Shown here: positions 11,357 to 22,634 of the stretch, one piece after another
Layout of the letters: every line of letters begins with the position of its first letter
Position numbering within the stretch: position 1 is the stretch's first letter
Source: Fusarium oxysporum f. sp. lycopersici 4287
Lineage: Eukaryota > Ascomycota > Sordariomycetes > Hypocreales > Nectriaceae
Direction of reading: 5' to 3'
Length of the DNA: 64,000 nt
NCBI RefSeq assembly: GCF_000149955.1
Contig: NC_030998.1
Location: 1,278,591 to 1,342,590 of the forward strand
Program-made: the position numbers and the translations under genes
Notes under the pieces: model-generated
Database searches by the model: none
The model's input: only the letters and a program-made list of their open reading frames with translations
What the model was told of the DNA's origin: nothing

Positions 11357-12843
11357 CTAGCGACCAGTTTGAAGACCTGGAAGTTTCTTGCCCTTTACAC
11401 CCAATAACACAGGATATCCAAGGTCCTTGCGAATCTCGATAGACGAACTAGAGATGTTGACCTCGTCCTTGCTCCCCCCACCAAACCCAACCTCAAAGCC
11501 GAAGAGGCTCACGGATCCACCAGAACTCTTGGCCTTTTGAGTTAGGTCATTAATACGATCAGCCACATTAGCTGGCAAGGAGATCTTCAAGACCACTTTG
11601 TAAGCCAGAATGACTTGGTCAACTCTGGCCGCAGGACCAATGTTACGAGCAGCGTCGGGCTGGAGATCCCGGTACTCCTCCATAATGTTAGGTACATCCC
11701 AGTCACCTGCCTTGACAGTAAAGACGCCCGCGTCTGCCGCTGACAGATTCACTGAGAGTCCAGAACCGACATCCTGAGCCGTGATGACATCCTCTTTCTT
11801 CTGACGGTCCTGGAAGTAGGTCGCCGTGAAGAAATAAGTGAAGCGTGAATTGGCGTTCACATTGACGAAACCAAACTTGTCCCAATTGTCTGACTTGGCA
11901 TCATTGATGTTGAAGGTCAGGTTCAGCTTGCTCTCGCTGGTGGAGCCCCTGGTCCAGTTTCCGACCGTGTCTCTGTACGAGTTGTCAATGGTATAAGCAG
12001 GTCTCGGTAATTTACCGCTCTCCTGGGAGAGATCAGAAGAACCGTTGGTGATGTTGCCAAAGCTTAGGGCACATGGCATGTTGAGACCAGGATGGTCCCT
12101 ATCCGGTTCGCAGGCGTTGAACAGCCTCTGCCTCTGTCCATTGAGCTGATCAGCGCCAGGTCCGGCAATCTGAGCACGCAGAGATGCTTCAGTCGCAGCG
12201 GCGGATTGCTTCTCTCGAGATAAAGCGACAAAACTCGGGTACTGTATGCCCGATAGGTGGTTAACATATTGTTCTAAGATAGGAGGGGTTCGATGGAATG
12301 GACAATTATCTTACGTTCATTGAAACCCACTGTCCGAAAGGCATATTGCCTTTATCTTCGTCGGCCACGTAACTTTCCATTGCTTTCTCGCTCAACTCTG
12401 CATACTCTGCGTTAAGTTTTCTGACTTTTGCTTGGATGTCGTTCATTCGTTTCTCGGCACCCATATCTCGATTCCGTCCGAGCCTCACGGCCCCTAGAAC
12501 TCTATTGCTTATGTTAGTTATCGTTGAGTTCAGTATCACGAAGGGGGTCTTACTCTTGAAGTCGCTGAGAGTACTTCTTGCCCCCGGAAGCGAACACAGG
12601 GGCGTCCAACTGCATGAGAGCATCGCCAATCTCGTAAACTCCTTTGTTAGTGATTTCTTGAGTGATGTTGTCACCACCAGGGATGCCGAGCAACCCGACG
12701 GGAGCAGCATAGAAGATCTCATTCTTTGTGTCAAGATTGCTGAAGAATCTTGCCTGGAGTCCTTTGGCATAAGCCTTCCAGAGATCCTCGTCCTGTTTAG
12801 AAAAGGCGGGTCTGCCACGGCTGGGGCGAGGAGGAGGGGGCAT
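11357..12843 (-). CDS. Hypothetical protein, unknown family
   Basis: Three exons on the minus strand: 12843-12554, 12501-12315 and 12241-11357, giving 453 residues. The introns (52 and 73 bp) have GTAAGA donors, and the frame is kept exactly across both. The N-terminus (MPPPPRPSRGRP) is Pro/Arg-rich and has no signal peptide. The middle, about residues 95-200, is predicted helical with many Lys and Glu. The C-terminal 250 residues look beta-rich, with alternating hydrophobics, several N-x-S/T sites and a GSVSLFGFEVGFGGG stretch, and suggest an all-beta fold. The helix-then-beta layout is reminiscent of pore-forming or lectin-like proteins, but that is only an impression. No catalytic motif was found. 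Confidence 0.72.
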
Positions 12844-15800
12844 GATTGAAAGGAAAAGAAGACAATGATTTGAAGGATTCGGTGTTTGTGATAATTCGGT
12901 GCTCTGAGATCTTTGACAGGGATCTTTTGCCTCAGAATTACACGAAGAGAAATATCACAGAAGAAATTGGAATTGGGTTCGCTCTTGAAATAGCCTCGCA
13001 AACCTTAGACTTTTATATCTACAGGAACAAAAGAGGCCTCATGGCCCCGACAAGTGCAATCAGTATAAGCCAATCCAGAATCAGTTGATCTGTCTCAGTA
13101 CAGCAACCAAAATGTTCCAGCTCTGGCGTTTACCGATCTGATGAGGGGCAGCTGAACCCCTCAATTGGGTCGACAAGATCCTACTTGAACCCTTTTCGGC
13201 CAACTATTGACAACGTGGTGATCTATCGACAGTAGTCAATGCGAAATGTTGACCTAGTGGCAACACTACAGGTTCTTGTGCCTCTAGATAAACACCAGTC
13301 GTGGTCTCGGCCCGGGAAAACATTATCTAATTGGGTACCAGACTTCCAGTAGCGCAAAGATGGGAGCTGAGGAGGCGATTTTGATCTTAAGCCCAAGATA
13401 GACGGTACTTCGTGCTGAGCCGAGCTTACGTGCAAGAAGAAGTATTTTTTATCACAGAAATCCACTAATCCGGATCTGGGACTCACGTCACGCCAGCACC
13501 TCCAGATCGTTAGCCTATAGTTCCACGCAAGCCGCAGTCGTTCTAGATTGATCAGAAGGTCATGAGTTCAGTTTCAGCTATTGAGTCTACTTCTTCGAGA
13601 CATAAAAATCTATCTATTTTGACAATATATAATCCATTCAAGGAGGATATAGTCAAGATTGAAGTAAGCTTCAGCTCTCAGCCAGCATGAGCACTCGATA
13701 CACTTAAAAAATCACTATAGAACTAATTCATGGCTATCAAATTTCCACAATGTTCCCTCGTGAGCTCATGACCGCGCATGGAGACCTCAACGCGAGGTCT
13801 CGCTATAAGCGCCTTCCAAACCATATAGTACTAACTGCCAAGTACGAATGAGGCCTGGGTCAAGTTACAGTCGAGCTGTCTGGCTGAGGGTTCAAGATCA
13901 AGGCATATCAAGTCGTTCGATGCCTGATCCCTGGCGACGGCAAAGAAAAATAAACACTTCGAGTCTCGTATGCGTTGCGGACTTATATATCATGGTTAGA
14001 AAGAAGTCGGCATCGCCACCAAATGTTCATGTAACATGAGCTGCAATATTCAGGTAAATTTGTGCCGGGATTAACTTCCATGGTTTGAGTTAGGATAAGG
14101 ACGGTTGTATTCAATGATATCTGCATTAGCAGTCTCAGGTCTCTCATTATGGTTTGAGTGATCCATAAAAACTCCTGATAGAGGACGGACTAGAGCAGGA
14201 ACTGCAAGTCGTCAGAACAGACTCGCCTCGCACTGTTCACAAAGCGGATGATAGGAACATGGTACAGGCTCACATGTCTCAAGATACACCTGTGCCTGTT
14301 GCATGGAAACATCCAGCTCAAAGTTTTCGGACTGTATTTGTTGTGATTAGTATGTATATCAATAGAAGTTTCAGAGACGATATCAGCTGCTAGTGAGTAC
14401 AGTTCGTGAATCATTCGGAATGGTCTCCCAGGGTCTTTGATTTGCAGTCTGCTTGAAGGACTGAGACATACATCTTCACTGCGATAGCGTTTCTCAGTCA
14501 CGCAGTATTTGGATAAGAGTATAGTAATTCTCAACAAAAATCTTGATGATGCTAACGGTATCCAGCAGGTGGTTTGAACTTGAAGCTTTGAACCATACGT
14601 AACCTTCGTCAGCCTCAGGTAAATCAGCTGCACATGGATCCGTGATCCCAACATGGATCGTTAAACGGCTCAACAACAGTAATGATCATCATTCCAATTC
14701 CCTTCCTTGCTCAGGGGATAATTTTTGATGATATGCCAGCTGTAACTGACCGAGAAAATCGAGAAACGCGGGTGTAGCCGCACCGTTACACCCGTCATGA
14801 ATCAGGTATCTGCTTCTTTGTGGAGTCGATGCTAAAGTTTAAAGGATACCGCGGCACTCGATATTGCTTCGCGCACGATGAGTATGTTGCAGTTGGCACA
14901 TTCATGGTTTTTGTTGATGTAATGACGAGGCGGGGAATTGTGTGCCCTGCCCCTTTTGACCACGCACAAACAATGTTTTTGTAATCTTCGACTAAGCAAG
15001 ATCGACGGGAATGAAACCTCATCGTAAGCGAATTGCGACTATGATTAGCTGTTATCATGGTTATGTTAGCTTACGGACTAGAAAATCGACCATCGTTGAC
15101 TACTGAACCTTTTGCTGTTACTAAATGGCGAATCTGGTAAACCTTTTTAGATGGAAATTTGATTATCGATAATAAATACGATATGATTTTTGAACAGGCT
15201 CAGCTGAAAAATGCAGGTCATTGCCTTATCTGATTCTCATTTGTCATAAAACATTTCCCAATCTCCACACGAAACATCTTCAACAATTCCCTGTCATATC
15301 TGACAACTTCATATGCCGAACCTCGGTTGTGGAACTGGGGAAGCTAGGAAGGTAGGGTAACAGTTCTCCGCGTCACTAGGTACAAGGTTTACGTTTACTA
15401 TAGTATTTACTTCTTTAAGATAATGGGTTTGTCCCAATCTGGTCTCAAATTGAACTTGGCTAGAGGATCAATAGTGTGTGTCAATAGTTGGCCTCGATTA
15501 ATTCCGATTGGGTTTTTGAACGCTTGAGCTAAAGGCCCGAATGGTTCAACGTCCGTTGCCGTGAGCACGTACTGCGACGTATTCTGGCGTGAATGAAGAT
15601 GATCGTCCCGTGTTAATAAATTGGCAACAGAACGGCGCCTCCGCGTGTCGATGCCGAGCATGGGCCCTGGAAATGATCGACAGGCCCCAGCCTGATCCTT
15701 GACGTCGGCCAACGTTCCTCCTGGGCAGAGACATGAGCATTTGCTCTCGGAACCTAGACTATTCTGGCTTGATGCCTGAATATTGCTTGTTGGGATCGAT

Positions 15801-17060
15801 AACCTGCATTTGCTTTAAAGACTGGAGCGAAAATGTGATATCGCGAATATCCAAGCCAACATGTAGGTGCCGGAACATTAACTCCTGTCAAGCACGTTGC
15901 AAAAGTTACCGAGCCTCCTGTTAAGCCCCGAAAGTTCAAACTCTGTTAAATGGCCGACACGCGTTCCCCCCAAGTCAGCGCACTTCAAACTTTTCCCAAG
16001 GCGTTCAGGTCATTAGACTGCGTGATAGTGATATTACCCCAAGCGCGCTCGCCCTGAAAATGCCGGCCCCTGTATGCTCCCCAGAAACTAGTGAACCTTC
16101 AGCACGAGCAGGGCAAGGGTAGCATCTCAACACCCAAACCGTCGGTTGAGTCTCGACCCGGAACAATGAACCAGTAACCACAGACCAAATCACGCGACAA
16201 TGCCGAGATCGACACTAAGTGATGGGTGGAAATTTGAAACAATCTAGGCGAAGAGACGATGGGAAGACGGCGATGGACGGTTCAAAGGCTCAAACTCGAG
16301 TTGGACAATAGAGTTTAAAGCTAAACGTCGGATCGCATCAGCCGCTTCACCGGGGTGTTGCACTACTAAGAGCCCTATCAAATGAGAAGTCCCCAGTCCT
16401 GATGAATAAGCCTGGAGATCATGGAGAACCCTTGTTCTGGAACCTGGGGCTTGGATCCTAGTGACACACTTTGACTGCTACCAAACAACCAACCTGCAAA
16501 GCCTGACTGAAGTGAGTTTTTGGGTTAGTCGGCATTCAATGACCAACAATAACTCGGCATTTCCGGTCTGACTTCCTTACGAATGTCCAAGATGAAACAA
16601 GTGCTTCTCTTCTTGGCACACCTCGCCTTGCCTTCACCGTAACGGTGCAACCCCGTCCGTCTTCAATATGCTAAACGGTCCATGGTCAATTGTGGCTGCC
16701 TACCATTTTACATGCTTGCACATGTCCCGATCGCCAAGTTTAGCAAACGGCTCAACAATTCTTTATCCATTAGCCTCTTCCCAGATGGTCTTTGCTTCTC
16801 AATCTCCACGCATAACGCAGTCTGGACCTTCCATCAACGGCTTAACCTCACCCTCTGTCGGAGCATCCTACCCCTGGATCGAGGCTTGGTCTAGCACGGC
16901 ATCTTTACAAGGCTACTTAGCTGCATGAAATGATCGACGGTGCTCATTGACATGGTCGGCAGACGTATATCATCCCGGGAGTTCCACATACAGCTTTTCG
17001 CTAATCGAGTGGACTTCAATTGTCTTTTTTTCTTCTTGACGCTGCACGAGATACACCAGA
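12844..17060. other. 4.2-kb stretch without a supported gene
   Basis: Short open frames occur on both strands (for example 14190-14654 on the minus strand), but none shows a domain, a secretion signal or a coherent exon chain. No inverted terminal repeats, target-site duplications or satellite repeats were noticed. The rightmost part is the presumed promoter of the rhodopsin-like gene at 17061. Confidence 0.55.
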
Positions 17061-18449
17061 ATGCGGTCGAGGCAGCCTGATCTTTGGGCGGCCGAGTACA
17101 TTACCTTTGCAGCTGCGACTATCTTTCTTATCCTACGCATTGTCAGCCGAAGAATTACGAGGATCAGATTCTGGTGGGATGATTACTTTGCCTGTGCAAG
17201 TTATGTATGTTGATGGACACACGACTACTTGGGATTATTGTTAACAGCATGAAGGTCACCGCTGTTTGCTGGGGCACTGTATTGCCTATCTGTACGATCT
17301 CTCCTCGACATCGACAACGACAATCGCTGACTTCTCATAAGGGATTCACCATGGCTTCGGATTGCACGCGAAGGATGTAGAGGGCATGACCTTTACGGAA
17401 GCCAATTACACAACCAAGAAATATCTTTTTATAATGGAACACTTCTACGCCTTCACCCTCTTCTTCGCCAAGATCTCCATCCTATCCTTCTACTGGCGCA
17501 TGTTCCGTGTCGCAAACATCCAGATCTTCGTCTCGGTCTTGTTGGTCTGCTCCATTCTCTGGATTCTCGTTCGCGTAAGCAACCTCAAGAGACCACAAGG
17601 CCTAAGCTCACATTATCTCAGACATTCCTGACGACATTTCACTGTTACCCTGTGCGAGCATTCTGGGATCCTACGATGGAACATTTTACCTGCGCCATCA
17701 AGAGCAGTGACTTCTTCTTTGGTACTGTGCTTGCACACGTTCTAATAGACGTCGGCATCTTGATCCTGCCCATCGTTCAGATCCAGAAGCTTCAGCTCCC
17801 GACCCTGCAGAAGATTGCGATTATCTTCATGTTCATGTTCGGTATTCTGTAGGATCTCTCTCGGCATTCCCACTAATGGCTTCGTGCTAATACGTCTTCC
17901 AGGGTTTGCGTAGCTGGTCTCGTCATTGTCAGTGTGTCAGCATCATTCGACAACAAGTCAGTCGACATGACATGGCAATTGGCTCCCGTCATTATTTGGG
18001 CATCAGTCGAGGTCAACTTGGTGACAGTATCCAGTCAGTCTTACCTTCCGGTCCCTTATGCCTCACACTAATCCTTTACAGCCTGTCTTCCCATCATCCG
18101 ACCAGCCTGCCTCTATCTCTTCACCTGCACGAATCCCGTATCATCAATCCGTTCAGGGTCGAACAACTTCGGCAGCAACTACGGTCGAAGCCAAACAAAA
18201 CATTCCATTCGTCTAGGAACTATAGGGAAGGACGAGTCAAGCTCTACACACGAGCTCGCTAGAAGCGAGCCAAGCGGAAGCGAATCTTTCAACTCGGAGT
18301 TCGAGCACGAAGATCAACGACATGGAAACATTGCTACTGTGACAGGTCCCGGTAGCTCGGCTAATCTGGAGCATCCAGCAGCCGTTGGGGGCATCATGGT
18401 CAAAAACGAAACTGTGGTGCATGTGTCAAAGGTTAGGTCATCGAGATAA
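17061..18449 (+). pseudogene. Fungal rhodopsin-type / Pth11-like integral membrane protein, frameshifted
   Basis: Exons: 17061-17291 (broken), 17342-17574, 17622-17848, 17903-18033, 18082-18449. The introns are 47-54 bp. The family pattern is clear: an N-terminal helix ending in RRITRIRFWWDDY, then GFGLHAKD, the FAKISILSFYWRMF helix, a Cys in FHCYPVRAFWD, DFFFGTVLAHVLIDVGILILPIVQIQKL, and a final CLPIIRP before a Ser-rich cytoplasmic tail. Seven-helix proteins of this type sit in the plasma membrane and some act as receptors in plant infection. In exon 1 the frame closes with TGA at 17211-17213, while the family-like frame resumes from 17207, so 1 or 4 bases are missing (or 2 are extra) near 17205. 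Splicing 17205-17247 with an altered second intron could avoid the stop but would delete the second membrane helix. It is either a recent pseudogene or a sequence error. Confidence 0.65.
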
Positions 18450-19274
18450 GCATACACGGAACGGATTGGGCGGCTTGAGCGTTTGGGCAATACACGAAAA
18501 AAGGCGTTACGGTGATGATTTTCTGTCTTTAACTAATTTCATAAAATTATTAATTTCCACGACGCCGCTGCAGCGCCGTTGAGTATTCTATAACATTTCA
18601 CATCACTCATAAGTGCACCTTGGCTTGGGTATTAACCTGGGCTTTATAGGCTTCATAATTGTCATCTTGAGGCCAGGGTATACTGCCAATCCGTCGGAAG
18701 CAAGACTTCACAGTGACTGGCGTACGGTGTCACTGAGACACATTTCTGACTGCGCTGTCTCGGTTGTGTAACATATTTGTCTGCAACTGATGGTCGACTG
18801 TCAATCCGTCCAACTCAACATGAACAGTGGCTGCGAGATATAAATCGTCCAGGTTTCGCTGTTAAAGCATGCTTTATTGCACGTTGTAGCCAGTCAGCCG
18901 GTGAAGTTGGTTCACAACGGTTTTGTGCGAATGGACACCGGTGATTCAATTCGTGGGCCGTGTCGAGCTGGCAATTGACGACGTGAGAACTCCAAAACCA
19001 TGGATACATACGCAGTATTGGTCGAATAGAAGTAGCTGACAAAGATCAGTCAACATGTCAAACAACTTGATACATATCACATAAGGCTATCATGGAAACA
19101 CCAAAGAACTGGGAGCGAGGAGATTGTTCAGCGATTAAAGGCAAAGATGTCAAAGATAAGCAGTCACAAGAGCCAAAGGTTGAAAGGGTCGCAAATAGTA
19201 AGAAGAAACTTTTCGGAGTCATATGAATTACGTTCTATCTGTTGAAAGCCAAAGAGCTATCGTTATTAAGCTAT
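18450..19274. other. Intergenic region between convergent transcripts
   Basis: About 825 bases with no gene seen. It holds the 3' flank of the rhodopsin-like gene and the 3' region of the minus-strand cell-wall protein. The open frame at 18815-19042 has no recognisable content. Confidence 0.5.
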
Positions 19275-22200
19275 TTACATGACAAAGGCAAGAGCCATAG
19301 GAAGTGCGAGGAGCATAGATCCAGCACTGACGAGAGAAGCTCCAGCGACAACGGGAACTTGGTCAGTGGGGGAGGGCTTGCCTCCAGGGATGGTTCCGTT
19401 TGAGGGAACGTTGTAGGTAGGTTGGGCACCAGGGCCAGCGTTACCAGGGGCCTGAGGGTTGGCAGGCTGCTCAGAGCCCTCAGTGGGTGAGGCACCAGAG
19501 TCGGTGGCTGTGGCTGGGACCCGGGTAAGAGTGGTGAAGGCACCGGGCTGCTGGGTACCAGTCTCCTGAGGAGCCTGGCCAGTGTGTCCCTGGATGATGG
19601 TGACAGTGGGAGCAGCAGGGGCGTGAACAGTGGTAGGGGCAACAAAGGTGCTGGTGACGAACTTGGTGCAAGGAACGATGGTGGTGACGTCCTGTGTGAT
19701 GGTGACAAGGTCGATGGTGGTCTTAGCAGCATCGGGAGGAGAGGTAGGAGCGGGAGCAGAGCCGTTGTTGCCGTTGTCAGAACCCTCACCAGGCTTGGAG
19801 TCACCGCCTTGGTTGGAACCGTTGCCGCCCTCGACGGGAGTCTCAGGGACAGCAGTGGCAGTGGCAGGGCAGACGGTGGTGCGCTCGATGACAGTCTGGG
19901 TGACGATCTTCTGAGTGTAAGAAGCAGGGCAGTTGATGACAGAGGCAGCACAAGAGGTGATGGTGTAGACGTGAGTCTCGCGGATGGTGCTGGTGATCAT
20001 GCCAGAAGCATCGGGAGCGGCAGTGACAGCAGGGGCAGAGGTCTCCTCAGCGTCAGATCCAGAGCCAGTGGTGACAGCAGGCTTGTCGGAGTCGGGGGTT
20101 CCAGTGCTGGCAGGGAGGCTGCCAGACTCAGCGGGAACATTGCCAGCAGAAGTAGCATCAGCGTTGCCACCAGCGGGAGCGGAGGGAAGGTTGTAGTCGG
20201 AACCACCAGTGGCGGTAGGGGAGTCACCGGGAACGACAGTGGTGTAGCCCTCGGATCCGGAAACGACAGTGGTGTAGCCCTCGGATCCGGAAACGACAGT
20301 GGTGAAACCCTCAGAGCCAGAGACGACAGTGGTGAAGCCAGCAGATCCGGAGAGAACAGTGGTGTAACCCTCGGAGCCAGAAACAACGGTAGTGAAACCA
20401 GTTGAGCCAGAGATGTAAGTAGTGAAGCCCTCGGAACCAGAGACAGTGACAGTGGCACCAGCAGTGTGAGTACCGAAAATGGCAGTGACATCGCCGCCGG
20501 CAGGGATAGTGTGAGCAGGAACGCCCTCAGGGCCAGTGGGGATGGCACCGGAGACAGTGAGATCGCCAGAAGCAAAGCCAGCAGGAACCTCAACGGAATC
20601 AGTAGCAACAGGGAGCTCGGCAGAGCCGGTCACATCACCAGAGGCAGTAACAGCGGGAGCCTCGTATGAGGCAGAGTCGGAGGGGACCTCAGCACCGGTG
20701 GTAGCGACGGGGAGAGAGTCGGAGCCAGTGAGGTCACCGGAAGCACCAGGAATGTCGACAGAGGCAGAAACATCAGGGACACCGATGGAACCAGAGAACT
20801 CGACAGAGTGGGTAACGCCAGCAGGAATGGTGATGTCGGCAGAAGCGCCACCAGTAGCAGTGATAGCACCGGAAGCAGAGATGGTAGGACCGCCAATGAA
20901 GCCACCCTTCTTGAAGTGACCGATGAAGCTGCCGCAAGTACCGCGGGTCTTCTGGGAGAAGGTAGACTTGATACCCTTGGCGAGACCGACGGAGAGGTTG
21001 GGGATGAGACCGAAGAGACCACCGCTGAAGTCGAACTTCTTGTCGATAGCGAGACCAAGGTTGCAGCCAAACTCACCAGTGACATCAATACCAGCGCTGG
21101 CGCCGGCACCGCCTCCAATGGTAGCAGTGTAGTCGAAGAGAGAGAACCAGACACCAGCACCGAAGCCAACATCAGCACCAGCCTTGCCACCGAGACCGAG
21201 AACAGGGATCTCGAGACCGCCGCCAATGCTGAGCTCAGAACGAAGACGGAGACCAAGCTGAAGATCAATACCAGCACCAAGCTCGACATCGGCACCGACG
21301 CCAACGGGGAGAGCCTTGGTGACGAGACCCTCAAGGGAAGCGTGGATGACCTCTTTGGTGAGCAGAGAGATGTCGACGTAGGCAGACTCGGGGAACTTGA
21401 CGTAGACACCAGCAGAGAGATCGATAGCCTTACCACAGCCGACGACGAGATCGATAGCGATGGCAGCCTCAATGGCAGCCTTCAGCTCAGCGTCAAGACC
21501 GGGAATAGCAATACCAAGCTTGGGAGCAGCGAAGAGTTCAACGGACTGGTGGACAGCAGCGGAAGCAGAGAGATCGATCTCGATGTAAGCAGAGATGCCA
21601 CCGAGACCAACACGAACGTTGGGAGTAGTGAGGAAGTCAGCACCACAAGCGAAGCCGATGTCACCAGTGATCTGGCAGCTGGGAAGGTTGAGGCCGAGGT
21701 TGACAGCGGGAGTAGTCGAAGTCTCGGGAGCGCAGATGCCCTGGAAGAGGATGTGATCCTTCCAAGCGTTGCCAATGCTGCAGGAGGTACCAGTGTGCCA
21801 GTCAGCACCACCGCCGGCGTTCCACTCGATACCACCACCGAGGAGACCGCCGAGACCGAGGCCAGCACCAAGACCAGCGCCAGCTCCGATCTTACCTCCA
21901 ACACCGCCGCCGAGGTGGCCGCCAATACCGCCCTTGGCACCACCTCCAATCTTACCACCAGCGCCACCCTTGATATCGCCCTCAAGGTGACCACCGGCGC
22001 CAGCTCCAGCACCGGCACCAGCTCCTCCACCGATCTTTCCACCAGCACCTCCTCCAATCTTACCGCCAATCTCACCACCGATTTCACCGCCAACCTTGCC
22101 ACCAGCACCAGCGCCGATCTTTCCACCGGCTCCAGCACCAGCTCCAGCACCGGCACCGCCTTCAGCACCACCTCCGAGGTGACCTTCAGCGCCGCCGCCG

Positions 22201-22634
22201 ATGCTGCCACCAATCTTGCCGCCAGCGCTTCCGCCAGCACCAGCACCAGCTCCTGCACCGGCACCGGCACCTCCTCCAATCTTACCGCCAATCTCACCAC
22301 CGATTTCACCACCAACCTTGCCACCAGCGCCAGCACCGACCTTTCCGCCGGCACCAGCACCAGCACCAGCTCCAGCTTCACCTCCGATATGGCCGGAAGC
22401 TCCACCGCTGAGGCTACCGCCGAGGTGACCACCAGCACCGGCTCCTGCACCAGCACCAGCTCCAGCACCAGCACCAGCACTACCGCCGGCTCCAGCTCCG
22501 AGATGGGCATCAGCACCACCTGAGATCTCGCCGCCAGCAGAGCCTGATGCTCCACCACCGAGGAAAGTAGGAGTTGCTTCGCCCAGCGAAGCAAGAGCTC
22601 CCAAGGCAGGGATGAGTCCAGCAGAGAAACGCAT
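19275..22634 (-). CDS. Gly/Ala-repeat GPI-anchored cell-wall protein (adhesin-like)
   Basis: Single exon, 1,119 residues, starting at the ATG at 22632-22634. It has an N-terminal signal peptide (about residues 1-20), then residues of about 22-280 made almost only of Gly and Ala with short GGKIGG / GAGAGAGG units. A central domain (about 281-580) has paired Cys and many amphipathic beta-like stretches. A Ser/Thr/Val region includes ten-residue repeats of the type SGSEGYTTVV (about residues 725-801). Then follow a Cys-containing Thr-rich segment with CPATATAVPE and QKIVTQTVIER and a C-terminal hydrophobic tail after NGT that fits a GPI-anchor signal. Function is inferred: a surface or wall structural/adhesive protein. 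The N-terminal repeats include a near-identical duplication 222 bases apart. Strong codon bias creates very long spurious frames on the opposite strand. I do not recognise the central domain. Confidence 0.85.
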   Translation of the reverse strand: MRFSAGLIPALGALASLGEATPTFLGGGASGSAGGEISGGADAHLGAGAGGSAGAGAGAGAGAGAGAGGHLGGSLSGGASGHIGGEAGAGAGAGAGGKVGAGAGGKVGGEIGGEIGGKIGGGAGAGAGAGAGAGGSAGGKIGGSIGGGAEGHLGGGAEGGAGAGAGAGAGGKIGAGAGGKVGGEIGGEIGGKIGGGAGGKIGGGAGAGAGAGAGGHLEGDIKGGAGGKIGGGAKGGIGGHLGGGVGGKIGAGAGLGAGLGLGGLLGGGIEWNAGGGADWHTGTSCSIGNAWKDHILFQGICAPETSTTPAVNLGLNLPSCQITGDIGFACGADFLTTPNVRVGLGGISAYIEIDLSASAAVHQSVELFAAPKLGIAIPGLDAELKAAIEAAIAIDLVVGCGKAIDLSAGVYVKFPESAYVDISLLTKEVIHASLEGLVTKALPVGVGADVELGAGIDLQLGLRLRSELSIGGGLEIPVLGLGGKAGADVGFGAGVWFSLFDYTATIGGGAGASAGIDVTGEFGCNLGLAIDKKFDFSGGLFGLIPNLSVGLAKGIKSTFSQKTRGTCGSFIGHFKKGGFIGGPTISASGAITATGGASADITIPAGVTHSVEFSGSIGVPDVSASVDIPGASGDLTGSDSLPVATTGAEVPSDSASYEAPAVTASGDVTGSAELPVATDSVEVPAGFASGDLTVSGAIPTGPEGVPAHTIPAGGDVTAIFGTHTAGATVTVSGSEGFTTYISGSTGFTTVVSGSEGYTTVLSGSAGFTTVVSGSEGFTTVVSGSEGYTTVVSGSEGYTTVVPGDSPTATGGSDYNLPSAPAGGNADATSAGNVPAESGSLPASTGTPDSDKPAVTTGSGSDAEETSAPAVTAAPDASGMITSTIRETHVYTITSCAASVINCPASYTQKIVTQTVIERTTVCPATATAVPETPVEGGNGSNQGGDSKPGEGSDNGNNGSAPAPTSPPDAAKTTIDLVTITQDVTTIVPCTKFVTSTFVAPTTVHAPAAPTVTIIQGHTGQAPQETGTQQPGAFTTLTRVPATATDSGASPTEGSEQPANPQAPGNAGPGAQPTYNVPSNGTIPGGKPSPTDQVPVVAGASLVSAGSMLLALPMALAFVM
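20223..20461 (-). repeat. Ten-residue (30-base) tandem repeat array inside the cell-wall protein
   Basis: About seven to eight tandem 30-base units encode variants of SGSEGYTTVV. The two leftmost units are almost identical at DNA level (shared GTGTAGCCCTCGGATCCGG), which points to recent unit gain or gene conversion. Such arrays change copy number easily and are typical of fungal adhesins. Confidence 0.85.
22048..22347 (-). repeat. Internal duplication in the Gly/Ala region (copies at 22048-22125 and 22270-22347)
   Basis: Two roughly 78-base stretches, 222 bases apart, match with only a few synonymous differences. Both encode the same GGKVGGEIGGEIGGKIGGG-type run. The 222-base offset equals 74 codons, so the duplicated unit is in frame. 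Confidence 0.75.

Noticed and set aside
17205..17247. A 43-base intron (GTATGT...CAG) in the rhodopsin-like gene
   Set aside because: It leaves the wrong frame unless the next intron also changes, and it would delete membrane helix 2.
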